A DNA stretch of 6,690 bases from Planctomycetota bacterium (GTDB lineage Bacteria > Planctomycetota > Phycisphaerae > WQYP01), in NCBI GenBank assembly GCA_021852245.1, contig JAJZNY010000251.1:1-6690 (forward strand). The letters are read 5' to 3'. Shown here in pieces: positions 1-5,798 of the stretch. Numbering within the stretch: position 1 is the first letter of the stretch; every line of letters starts with the position of its first letter. Below the pieces are notes generated by a model. That model made no database searches, was not told the origin of the DNA, and saw nothing but the letters and a program-made list of their open reading frames with translations. The translations under genes were made by a program, and so were the position numbers.

Positions 1-50
1 CGCACGAGCCGTACATCTTCAAATCGGAGAACCGGCGGAGTATCAGCCAT
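1..50 (-). CDS. Start of a probable ABC transporter ATP-binding protein (partial, 5' end only)
   Basis: Only the first 16 codons are in the window, reading MADTPPVLRFEDVRLVR on the minus strand. The pattern 'hydrophobic-x-F-E-D-V-R-L' about eight residues after the start is how the first beta strand of many ABC ATPase subunits begins, before the Walker A loop, which would lie outside the window. The ATG at 48-50 follows the folD stop by 38 bases on the same strand, so the two genes are probably co-transcribed. A purine-rich AAGAGG lies at 67-72, rather far (16 bases) from this ATG. The family call rests on very few residues; any protein with a similar first strand remains possible. Confidence 0.4.
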   Translation of the reverse strand, partial: MADTPPVLRFEDVRLV

Positions 51-88
51 GTTAATGATCGCGCATCCTCTTGAGATTCAATATCCGC

Positions 89-988
89 TCACCAGACATG
101 GTCCACACCGTGGGCCAGCCGTGCCGCACGCAGGGTGTTGCTCAGCAGCATGGCGACCGTAACGGGCCCGACACCGCCGGGAACGGGTGTAATCCAGCCG
201 GCAACCTCGCGGGCGGAGTCGAAATCCACATCGCCCACAATTCGATTGATCCGCTTTCCTTCGGCGTCGACGTCGGCCCGGCGGTTGATGCCCACATCGA
301 TAATCACCGCTCCGGGCTTGATATCGCGCCCGCTGATCAGCCCCGGTCTTCCAACCGCCACCACCAGAATGTCCGCCCGACGGCAGTGGGACGTAACATC
401 ACGCGTGTCGATGTGGCACAGGGTTACCGTGGCGCCGCGCTCGGTGAGGAGAAGCGAAATCGGACGGCCGGCGATCCGGCTTGCTCCCACGACGCAGGCC
501 TCCGCGCCGCGCAGCGGTACGCCGGTGCTCTCGATGAGTCCCACCGCCGCTGATGCCGTGCAGGGAGAGATAATCGGATGCCCGTAGAGCAGGTGGCCGA
601 TGTTCGCAGGATTTACCCCCTCCACATCCTTGATGACATCAATGGCATATTGCGCCTGCTGGGCGTTGAGCGTCGGCGGCAGCGGCAGATGCAGCATGAT
701 GCCGGTCACGAGCGGATCTTCCGCCAGCCGATGCAGTTGTCGATGCAGTTCTTCCTGCCCGGTGTCACCGGGCAGTTCCAAGAGACGATATTCAATTCCT
801 ACCTCACCGCAGGTTTTAGCCTGATTTGCGGCATAAACCCGCGCCGCCTCAGCCCCGCCCACCAGGACGGCCGTGAGGCTTACCTTTTTACCCTGCTCTC
901 TCAACAGTTCGACGCCGGACCGGACGCGCTGACGTATTTCAGCCGCATAAGCTTTTCCGTCGATGAGTCGTGCGGGGGTTATATTCAT
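89..988 (-). CDS. folD: FolD-family methylenetetrahydrofolate dehydrogenase / methenyltetrahydrofolate cyclohydrolase with altered active site
   Basis: FolD interconverts 5,10-methylene-, methenyl- and 10-formyl-tetrahydrofolate in the cytoplasm, using NAD(P). The 299-residue product has the usual length and order: N-terminal folate domain (LIDGK at 8-12, AVLVGG at 40-45, conserved Tyr52), then a Rossmann domain with GASRIAGRP at 168-176, DVGIN at 231-235, GDVDF at 252-256 and TPVPGGVGP at 267-275. The frame can be extended to a TTG at 1012, but the ATG at 988 gives the canonical N-terminus; AGGAG at 1003-1007 lies 14 bases before it. Odd: by alignment in memory with E. coli FolD, catalytic Lys54 is Gln56 here, Gln98 is His100 and Asp121 is Glu123. 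Family assignment is firm; retention of both activities is doubtful. A specialised FolD paralogue is possible. Confidence 0.93.
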   Translation of the reverse strand: MNITPARLIDGKAYAAEIRQRVRSGVELLREQGKKVSLTAVLVGGAEAARVYAANQAKTCGEVGIEYRLLELPGDTGQEELHRQLHRLAEDPLVTGIMLHLPLPPTLNAQQAQYAIDVIKDVEGVNPANIGHLLYGHPIISPCTASAAVGLIESTGVPLRGAEACVVGASRIAGRPISLLLTERGATVTLCHIDTRDVTSHCRRADILVVAVGRPGLISGRDIKPGAVIIDVGINRRADVDAEGKRINRIVGDVDFDSAREVAGWITPVPGGVGPVTVAMLLSNTLRAARLAHGVDHVW

Positions 989-1023
989 TATCTTAATCGA
1001 GGCTCCTCGCAATTAAGGTGGAG

Positions 1024-1052
1024 ATTATAGAGGCAATGTTCTCAACGCGCAA
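1024..1052 (-). promoter_or_regulatory. Probable sigma70-type promoter of folD
   Basis: On the minus strand a perfect TATAAT lies at 1024-1029. Seventeen bases upstream is TTGCGC (1047-1052), which matches the -35 consensus in its first three bases only. Transcription would begin near 1017, giving a leader of about 30 bases that contains the AGGAG ribosome site of folD. The placement, directly in front of folD in a divergent intergenic region, supports the call; the weak -35 lowers confidence. Confidence 0.55.
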
Positions 1053-1135
1053 TAACCAGCCTTGCCATCGCCGCCCTTCACCGCGCCAAGTGCCTCAAGC
1101 TCTTGAATCACCCAACCAGCCCGCCGGTATCTGAT
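1025..1135 (-). pseudogene. Possible remnant of an FtsK-gamma-like winged-helix C-terminus
   Basis: In one minus-strand frame this stretch reads through 'RIRYRRAGWVIQELEALGAV' and ends with a TAA at 1025-1027. The spacing of R-I-x-Y-x-R-A-x-x-x-I-x-x-x-E-A-x-G-x-V matches the recognition-helix region of the FtsK/SpoIIIE gamma domain (E. coli: RIGYNRAARIIEQMEAQGIV). Upstream of about 1135 the similarity stops and the frame runs antisense into the divergent gene, and no convincing start codon or ribosome site precedes it. I therefore read it as a gene fragment left between folD and the exported-protein gene. Chance similarity over about 20 residues, or another winged-helix family, is possible. 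The folD promoter sits inside its last codons. Confidence 0.3.
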
Positions 1136-1144
1136 GCGAATGAT

Positions 1145-1153
1145 TGCTATGAT
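1145..1153 (+). promoter_or_regulatory. Possible extended -10 promoter for the exported-protein gene
   Basis: TG at 1145-1146 followed after one base by TATGAT (1148-1153) fits the extended -10 pattern TGnTATAAT with one mismatch. No good -35 box is visible 16-18 bases upstream. The predicted start of transcription near 1160 would leave just enough leader for the AAAGGAG ribosome site at 1167-1173. Confidence 0.35.
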
Positions 1154-1182
1154 ATGAGGGTGTCTGAAAGGAGATGGAACAT

Positions 1183-2196
1183 ATGAAATCGCGCCTGATA
1201 AGTCTGGCCATGATGGCAATGGTGGGGTGTACCTCGGCCCAATACGCTTCGCCGGCTGTCGGTGCGGTCCCTGCGCCGGGAAACGCGGTTGTTGCATCGA
1301 GGCGGCAGAATGTCACCTTTATGCCGCAGGGTACAAGATGGTTGATCGCGCTGAATTTCAGTGGTACCGGCACTCTGGCAGCGAAGCAAAACAGCTTTTT
1401 TGCCGTCACGGTTGAAAACCGTCCCTGGTTTCGTCACATGCAACAGGAAATTCAGCGGACACTGGGCGTTAACGCGACGAAACAAATTCGCAGCCTGTGG
1501 GCCTTTGGCGCAGCTCAGGGGCGCAGATCGGGATCGTTTATTCTGGACACCACCGTCCCGGCGAAGACGATCACCGATCAACTCAGAAAAAGCTCGGCGA
1601 CATCGCTCGATTCGTATGACGGGGTTAATATTTTTCGGGTTAAAAACACCTTCGGCCCCCCGCACCACCGCCACGTGGGCAAACTCTTTCTGGCCGTGGT
1701 CGATCCGGGGATCGTCGTGGGATCGATGAGCGAAAAACTTCTTGAGCAGTCGCTGGATGCCCACCTCGGAATCAAAAAATGCCTGTCACTGAAAAGTCAT
1801 CTCTTCGACGGTCAGACACCCCGACAGATATTCTATTTTTCGTTTGTGCACCTTCAGCAGGCAATCGACGCGGCACAAAATCCGCTGAGTGTACCGCCGC
1901 AGGTGCGAGCCATCAGAGCAGTCCACCTGATGGCGGTATCGGGACCCAAGGCAGTGGAAATGCATGGTGATCTGCAGATGCTCAGTGCAAAAGCGGCGAA
2001 TCGATCGGCCGCCCAATTAAAGCTCCTGAAGAAAATGGCGTATCACGCCAATACGGGAGCCAATGCCACAGACCGCCAGATGGTTCTCGCCGGGATTATC
2101 GAACGTCTCAAACTCAGCACTCAAAATGACCGGGTGATCATCGAGTGGCGAATGCCCTATGCACTTCTGCGTCATCTGGCACCACCGCATCACTGA
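1183..2196 (+). CDS. Predicted exported protein of unknown function
   Basis: I do not recognise a named family. The product has 337 residues from the ATG at 1183, chosen over the in-frame ATG at 1174 because AAAGGAG (1167-1173) lies 9 bases before 1183 and abuts 1174. The N-terminus has a charged start (K2, R4), a short hydrophobic core (5-15) and Cys16 in MVGC, so it is either a lipoprotein with an imperfect lipobox or is cut after TSA at 17-19. The mature part is mixed alpha/beta, with strands such as FFAVTV, LFLAVVDPGIVVGS and VIIEWRMP at the C-terminus, and few acidic clusters or repeats. The style (a late 'VDPGIVVGS' strand, a helix of Ala/Lys residues, then a final strand 'RVIIEWRMP') recalls exported planctomycete proteins of unknown role; this is impression, not evidence of homology. 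The TGA overlaps an ATG of the next frame (TGATG at 2194-2198). Confidence 0.75.
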   Translation: MKSRLISLAMMAMVGCTSAQYASPAVGAVPAPGNAVVASRRQNVTFMPQGTRWLIALNFSGTGTLAAKQNSFFAVTVENRPWFRHMQQEIQRTLGVNATKQIRSLWAFGAAQGRRSGSFILDTTVPAKTITDQLRKSSATSLDSYDGVNIFRVKNTFGPPHHRHVGKLFLAVVDPGIVVGSMSEKLLEQSLDAHLGIKKCLSLKSHLFDGQTPRQIFYFSFVHLQQAIDAAQNPLSVPPQVRAIRAVHLMAVSGPKAVEMHGDLQMLSAKAANRSAAQLKLLKKMAYHANTGANATDRQMVLAGIIERLKLSTQNDRVIIEWRMPYALLRHLAPPHH

Positions 2197-2229
2197 TGCC
2201 CGGTTACCGCATGAATGTCTCGCGTATTC

Positions 2230-2238
2230 TGATATACT
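2230..2238 (+). promoter_or_regulatory. Possible extended -10 promoter directly before the siroheme decarboxylase-like gene
   Basis: TG at 2230-2231, one base, then TATACT at 2233-2238 fits TGnTATAAT with one mismatch. No clear -35 box lies upstream. The predicted start of transcription, about 7 bases downstream at 2245-2247, coincides with the ATG at 2247, which has no ribosome binding site. Together these suggest a leaderless or near-leaderless message. Confidence 0.35.
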
Positions 2239-2246
2239 CTTTGGAT

Positions 2247-3392
2247 ATGGAAACGCAGACTCTGGCAGATTCGTTACCGATTTCGATAGCTGATCCGATC
2301 AACGCGCGCATACTGGCGATTTCAGAAGATCGGATTACCGGATTTTCCGCCGACCCCATCGGCGAAATTTCGATGCAATCCGGCGTGGACCCCGACACCG
2401 TCATCGCACGGATCCGGGCCATGCTTCAGGCGGGGGTGATTCGTCGCGTCCGGCAGACCCTGCTGGCAACGAGCCTCGCGGATGGGGCTCTGGTGGCGTG
2501 GAAGGTTCCGGCAGAAAAGCTCAATCATGCCTTTGACTTCATGTTTCGGGAGGACCCGTTCTCCGGACATGTCGTCATTCGGTCTACCGACGGAAATACC
2601 ACCGGTTCAGCCTATCGGCTCTGGACGACGCTTAAAGTGCCCCAGGGATATTCCATTGAGCGACATTGCCGGGAACTGCTCAAACTTGTCGGTGCGGAAA
2701 CTTTTCTCACGATGCCCGCCAAATGTCTCTTCACACTGGGGGTCGGGCATGTCCGGCGCCGCCAGATTGAGCCCGGCAGCATGTCGGATGAGCCCGCCGA
2801 CGTGACTTCAACGGATGTGGTGACACTCTCTCCGGAGCAGTGGGCGGTACTCGTGGTGCTCAAGCGTGAATTTACCGCCGCGGAACTGCAGCGGGATTTA
2901 TGGTCGCCGCGTGCGGCCGAGGCCGGTTTTTCAAAGCAAGATTTTCTGCGAATTGCGGGAGAACTCTCCGCCAAAGGGGTGATCGGTCGATTTTCAACCT
3001 TTCTGGAGCATGTCAAGCCACTGACCACCGGAGAAAAAGTCACCCAATACAACGCCCTGTATCATTGGGCGGTGGAGCCGGGCAGGGAGTTGGATGCCGG
3101 TCGGCAGGTGGGGCGGTTTCATATCATGACCCACGCGTATTGGCGTGAAGGCGGGCCGGAATTCGGAAATGTCAACATCATGGGTGTGGCCCATGGCCGG
3201 GATAAGCAACTCCTGCTGGAGCATAAAAAAGCGATTGATGCCCACCTTGAAAAATCCGGAATTCAAGTTTCTTACACCAACGTGTTCTGGGGCGGCCGCA
3301 GTGAGATCAAACCCAGCGAGTTTGTTCCGGTTGAATATGAGCGCTGGTGCCGAAAATGGAATATCAATCCCGATTCCATGCGTAAGGCGTAA
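2247..3392 (+). CDS. Tandem (one-chain) AhbA/AhbB-like siroheme decarboxylase, Lrp/AsnC-related
   Basis: AhbA and AhbB (NirD/L/G/H in denitrifiers) form a heterodimer that decarboxylates siroheme to didecarboxysiroheme; each subunit is an Lrp-type winged helix followed by a small alpha/beta domain. This 381-residue protein holds both parts twice. Unit 1: winged helix at about 16-75 (IGEISMQSGV, VIARIRAMLQAGVIRR), then GALVAWKVP (80-88), YRLWTTLKVP (123-132) and GAETFLTMPAKCLFTLGV (149-166). Unit 2: winged helix at about 194-252 (LSAKGVIGRFSTF), then YHWAVEPG (272-279), THAYWREGG (295-303), NIMGVAHGR (310-318) and SEIKPSEF (352-359). The last set matches the SHCYxR...YNLFxMIHGR pattern of the family. 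In unit 1 the His/Cys/Tyr of that pattern are missing. The ATG at 2247 starts the conserved part; earlier in-frame ATGs (2145, 2196, 2211) lack ribosome sites. An automatic annotation might call it an AsnC regulator. No other heme gene is in the window. Confidence 0.7.
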   Translation: METQTLADSLPISIADPINARILAISEDRITGFSADPIGEISMQSGVDPDTVIARIRAMLQAGVIRRVRQTLLATSLADGALVAWKVPAEKLNHAFDFMFREDPFSGHVVIRSTDGNTTGSAYRLWTTLKVPQGYSIERHCRELLKLVGAETFLTMPAKCLFTLGVGHVRRRQIEPGSMSDEPADVTSTDVVTLSPEQWAVLVVLKREFTAAELQRDLWSPRAAEAGFSKQDFLRIAGELSAKGVIGRFSTFLEHVKPLTTGEKVTQYNALYHWAVEPGRELDAGRQVGRFHIMTHAYWREGGPEFGNVNIMGVAHGRDKQLLLEHKKAIDAHLEKSGIQVSYTNVFWGGRSEIKPSEFVPVEYERWCRKWNINPDSMRKA

Positions 3393-3425
3393 AAGGTTGC
3401 CCGGTTGCGGAAGGAAAAAATAGGA

Positions 3426-4757
3426 ATGACAAATAAAAATATATTGAATAATGCTTCAGATGACGGCCAGCCCGTCGAGCCGTTCGATATTGACAAGGCC
3501 GTCACCGACGCGATGGCCGGACTGACGATGGATGATCTGCTCTCCCGGGTCAGCGGGGCCGATCCGGTCGCCGAGCCGGATCAGTCGCGCCCGGTGCGCG
3601 GCGGTCGTCCGGCCGGTGGGGCGGAGACGCAGGGTGGAGATCATCGGATACGCAAAGGTGTGATCGCCGCCATACGCGGCGGAAATGTGTTTGTGGATCT
3701 GGGTGGAAAATCGCAGGGGGTCTGTCCGTTGGAACAGTTCGCCCCGGCGGATCTCAATAAGCCGGAAGAAGCCGTGCATGTCGGCGAAGAGCACGAATTC
3801 GTCTATGCCGGTTACAACGCGGCCGAGGGTCTTGTCCTGCTCGCCCGTCGCGGATCGGTCAACCATGGCGGCTGGGATGATCTGCACCCCGGTGATGTGG
3901 TGGAGGGGCAGGTGACCGGCGTCAATAAGGGAGGGCTGGAGATTAAAATTAATAATCTCCGCGCCTTCATGCCGGCCGGGCAGGTGGACGTGAAATTCAT
4001 GCCGGATCTGGCCGTCTTTGCCGGTGAGCGGATGAAGTGCGAAGTGGTGGAAGTCGATCGAGCCGACAAACGGCTGATCGTCAGCCGCCGCAAGCTGCTC
4101 GAAGCGGAATTGGAGGTCAAACGGGCGGAGTTGTGGTCGCGTCTGGCCACCGGTCAGATTGTCTCCGGTACCGTGACACGGATCATGCCCTTTGGCGCCT
4201 TTGTCGATCTGGGCGGAGCCGAGGGACTCATTCACGTTTCAGCCATGAGCCACGGACACGTGAGCGATCCAAGCAAGATTGTGCAGGTGGGGGATACCGT
4301 TGAGGTGATGGTGCAGTCGCTGGATGCGGAAAAACAGCGCATTGCGCTTGATCTCCGCTATCGCATTGCTGATCCATGGCAGGATGCTCCCGATCGATAT
4401 CCGGTGGGTTCAACGGTGGAAGGTGTGGTGACCCGCGTGGTGGATTTCGGCGCGTTTGTCGAAATCGAACCCGGGCTTGAGGGGCTGGTACACATTTCCG
4501 AACTCTCCAATCGCCGGATCGGCCATGCACGGGATGCGGTGTCGGCAGGCGATCACATCAAGGCGAAGGTACTCAGCGTGGACTTGGGCAAAAAACGGAT
4601 CAGTCTTTCAATCAGCCAGGCGGCAGCGTCGGGTGATTCCAAGCCCACCACCGATGCAAGCCGAGATGCTGTTCCCGAGGCGGTAACCCGTAAAGTTTCG
4701 ACCGCGACTGCGGACCAATCGGCCGGTCGATCGCGTCCGCTCAAAGGGGGACTATAG
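3426..4757 (+). CDS. S1-domain RNA-binding protein, ribosomal protein S1-like (four S1 repeats)
   Basis: Bacterial S1 proteins bind mRNA on the 30S subunit and help load messages with weak ribosome sites. The 443-residue product has an acidic, low-complexity N-terminus (1-72), then four S1 folds at about 73-143, 156-225, 243-310 and 328-398, and a 45-residue Ser/Thr/Ala-rich tail. Repeats 3 and 4 are the most canonical ([49 protein letters not shown]); ADPW at 315-318 is the usual S1 linker. Repeat 2 carries the AFMPAGQVD segment typical of true S1 proteins, and the '[14 protein letters not shown]' helix before repeat 3 is also S1-like. E. coli S1 has six repeats; shorter versions occur in other phyla. 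The ATG at 3426 is preceded by AAGGA at 3411-3415, 10 bases away; a TTG at 3405 is in frame but less likely. It begins 33 bases after the previous gene and could share its message. Confidence 0.87.
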   Translation: MTNKNILNNASDDGQPVEPFDIDKAVTDAMAGLTMDDLLSRVSGADPVAEPDQSRPVRGGRPAGGAETQGGDHRIRKGVIAAIRGGNVFVDLGGKSQGVCPLEQFAPADLNKPEEAVHVGEEHEFVYAGYNAAEGLVLLARRGSVNHGGWDDLHPGDVVEGQVTGVNKGGLEIKINNLRAFMPAGQVDVKFMPDLAVFAGERMKCEVVEVDRADKRLIVSRRKLLEAELEVKRAELWSRLATGQIVSGTVTRIMPFGAFVDLGGAEGLIHVSAMSHGHVSDPSKIVQVGDTVEVMVQSLDAEKQRIALDLRYRIADPWQDAPDRYPVGSTVEGVVTRVVDFGAFVEIEPGLEGLVHISELSNRRIGHARDAVSAGDHIKAKVLSVDLGKKRISLSISQAAASGDSKPTTDASRDAVPEAVTRKVSTATADQSAGRSRPLKGGL

Positions 4758-4818
4758 CATCGTCTGGGCAGAGGATTGGGGCTTGTTTGTCGGTGTGCCT
4801 GAAAAAAGGGGGTTCTGC

Positions 4819-4847
4819 TTGACAAACATTGTGAAAAATAGTACAAA
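4819..4847 (+). promoter_or_regulatory. Possible sigma70-type promoter for the ATP synthase operon
   Basis: A perfect -35 box TTGACA lies at 4819-4824, followed after 17 bases by TACAAA (4842-4847), which matches the -10 consensus at four of six positions. It lies after the S1 gene and at the head of the ATP synthase genes, a sensible place for a promoter. The TTG of the -35 box is also the best start codon for atpZ, so if this promoter is used, the full-length atpZ frame would have to be translated from a transcript starting further upstream. Confidence 0.35.
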
Positions 4848-5187
4848 GTCGGAAAGTGAGAGCGCCGGGCAAAGCGGCAGTGGAAGCGGTGCCCAATCGG
4901 GGCGGGAATCGGATTCAGGTAATACTCCCCCGAGCGGGGGGGCATTGGGGCGGTTGGAAGCGCATGTCGAAAAAAAAAGTCAGGAGCAGGGATTTACCGG
5001 ATGGCGGCGGCTGGCGGGAATGGGATTTGAGTTTTTCGGTATTGTGCTGATGTGCGCATTGATCGGAATGTGGCTTGATCAAAAATTCAAGCTCGGCGGT
5101 ATGGGTGCATTGGGCGGTGTTGTCGTCGGAGTGGTAGGCGGGGCTTACCTGCAGATCCGAACCATCCTGCAGAATGATAAGAAATAG
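4819..5187 (+). CDS. atpZ: AtpZ-family small membrane protein of the F0F1 ATP synthase operon
   Basis: AtpZ (ATPase gene 1 family) is a small membrane protein made with AtpI at the head of many ATP synthase operons; it has been linked to ion supply and to assembly of the c ring. The product has 122 residues from the TTG at 4819: a disordered Ser/Gly/Glu-rich N-terminus (8-42), a charged helix (43-64), then two membrane helices at about 67-86 and 93-113. The hallmark between them, GMWLDQKF at 83-90, fits the family pattern GxxLDxxF. The frame is open back to a TTG at 4783, but AAGGGGG at 4806-4812 lies 6 bases before the TTG at 4819, which I prefer. A start further in, after the low-complexity part (for example the TTG of Leu43), cannot be excluded. 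The atpI-like gene begins 10 bases after its stop. Confidence 0.75.
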   Translation: MTNIVKNSTKSESESAGQSGSGSGAQSGRESDSGNTPPSGGALGRLEAHVEKKSQEQGFTGWRRLAGMGFEFFGIVLMCALIGMWLDQKFKLGGMGALGGVVVGVVGGAYLQIRTILQNDKK

Positions 5188-5196
5188 GTTTTCAGC

Positions 5197-5625
5197 GTGG
5201 CGCAAGGAAACGAAACCAAGGTCTTTTCTTCCGCATACCTGCGATTAAGTCTGCTTTTTTGTCCGGTGGTGCTCGTGGTGCTGGGCGCCGGCATCGGAGC
5301 GGTGGGAGCGGTCATCCTGAGCCGACCGGTTCATCCGTTGGAGCTGAGTGTTGCGGCCCTTATCAGCATTGCCGTCGGAGTGCTCGCGGTATTACCGATG
5401 GTGATCATGATTCGGGGAGGTGGTCTGGTGCTGCTCCGGTGCGCAACGATGGCCAACATGGCGCGGCTGGTTGGCATTGCGATTGGAGGAGTGGCGGCGG
5501 TGTTATTACTGCCTAAGGACGCCCACAAGATGGTTTTGATCCTGTGGCTCATTGCGTTCTACTTTCTGCTTCTGATCGGGGAAAGCATTGTTTCATCGTG
5601 GGTCATGAAGCATTCGCGCCTATAA
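5197..5625 (+). CDS. atpI: AtpI-like four-helix membrane protein
   Basis: The 142-residue product is almost entirely membrane-embedded, with helices at about 17-41, 48-72, 83-105 and 112-137, and short loops; both ends carry the few charged residues. Size, four-helix plan and position between atpZ and atpB match AtpI (ATP synthase protein I), which helps assemble the c ring and is not part of the finished enzyme. Sequence identity alone would not prove this, because the family is poorly conserved. A polar segment in helix 3 (CATMANMARL at 82-91) and Glu129 in helix 4 are the only buried polar features. The GTG at 5197 is the first start in the frame; the only ribosome-like bases are TAGG at 5185-5188, which overlap the atpZ stop, so translation may be coupled. 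Confidence 0.65.
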   Translation: MAQGNETKVFSSAYLRLSLLFCPVVLVVLGAGIGAVGAVILSRPVHPLELSVAALISIAVGVLAVLPMVIMIRGGGLVLLRCATMANMARLVGIAIGGVAAVLLLPKDAHKMVLILWLIAFYFLLLIGESIVSSWVMKHSRL

Positions 5626-5626
5626 T
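5621..5626 (+). promoter_or_regulatory. Isolated consensus -10 box at the end of atpI
   Basis: A perfect TATAAT spans the atpI stop codon (5621-5626). No -35 box with more than a weak match is found 16-18 bases upstream and there is no extended TG motif. If active it would give atpB its own message with a leader of about 165 bases. Low confidence because one hexamer alone occurs by chance. Confidence 0.2.
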
Positions 5627-5798
5627 GGTGGTCCACGCATGGTGGTTGCGGCGATCGGCGTTTGACGCTGCACGTTTATTGGGTTAAAACCTCAAACCCT
5701 GCGTGTTTGAGGGCGGCTCTGGCGGGTCGCACCTGACCCAGGGGAAAATTGTAATTCGAGTGGTTATGATCTCCGGTTGTCTTACCGAAGTTTGCAGG
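5626..5798 (+). other. Structured untranslated spacer between atpI and atpB
   Basis: This 173-base spacer has no long frame. ATGGTGGT occurs twice, at 5625-5632 and 5639-5646. The first copy overlaps the atpI stop as TAATG and opens a 20-codon frame (5625-5687) that contains two adjacent Trp codons and ends three bases before a hairpin. A second possible hairpin pairs GGGTC (5724-5728) with GACCC (5735-5739). The atpB ATG lies at the end with only AGG directly against it, so a weak or structured ribosome site is likely. It could be a control leader for subunit a or simply a decayed spacer. Confidence 0.4.
5690..5712 (+). promoter_or_regulatory. Hairpin in the atpI-atpB spacer
   Basis: CCTCAAAC (5690-5697) and GTTTGAGG (5705-5712) form a perfect 8-base-pair stem with a 7-base loop. 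The following bases are GGCGGC rather than a run of T, so it is not a standard intrinsic terminator. Position between two genes of one operon suggests RNA processing, stabilisation or translational control. Confidence 0.45.

Noticed and set aside
71..587. Plus-strand frames opposite folD
   Set aside because: Shadows of folD: the minus-strand protein matches a known family from end to end.
1147..1764. A 205-codon minus-strand frame opposite the exported protein
   Set aside because: The plus-strand frame has a ribosome site and a signal sequence; the minus-strand translation has no recognisable motif and no ribosome site.
3456..4235. A 259-codon open frame on the minus strand
   Set aside because: It lies wholly antisense to the S1 repeats, whose protein motifs are unmistakable, and its translation shows no family features.
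5690..5739. Hairpins after atpI as an intrinsic terminator
   Set aside because: No T-run follows either stem, and the next gene belongs to the same operon.
5766..5798. An earlier ATG (5766) as atpB start
   Set aside because: It adds 11 residues unlike subunit a and has no better ribosome site; 5799 begins the canonical part, although the choice is not certain.
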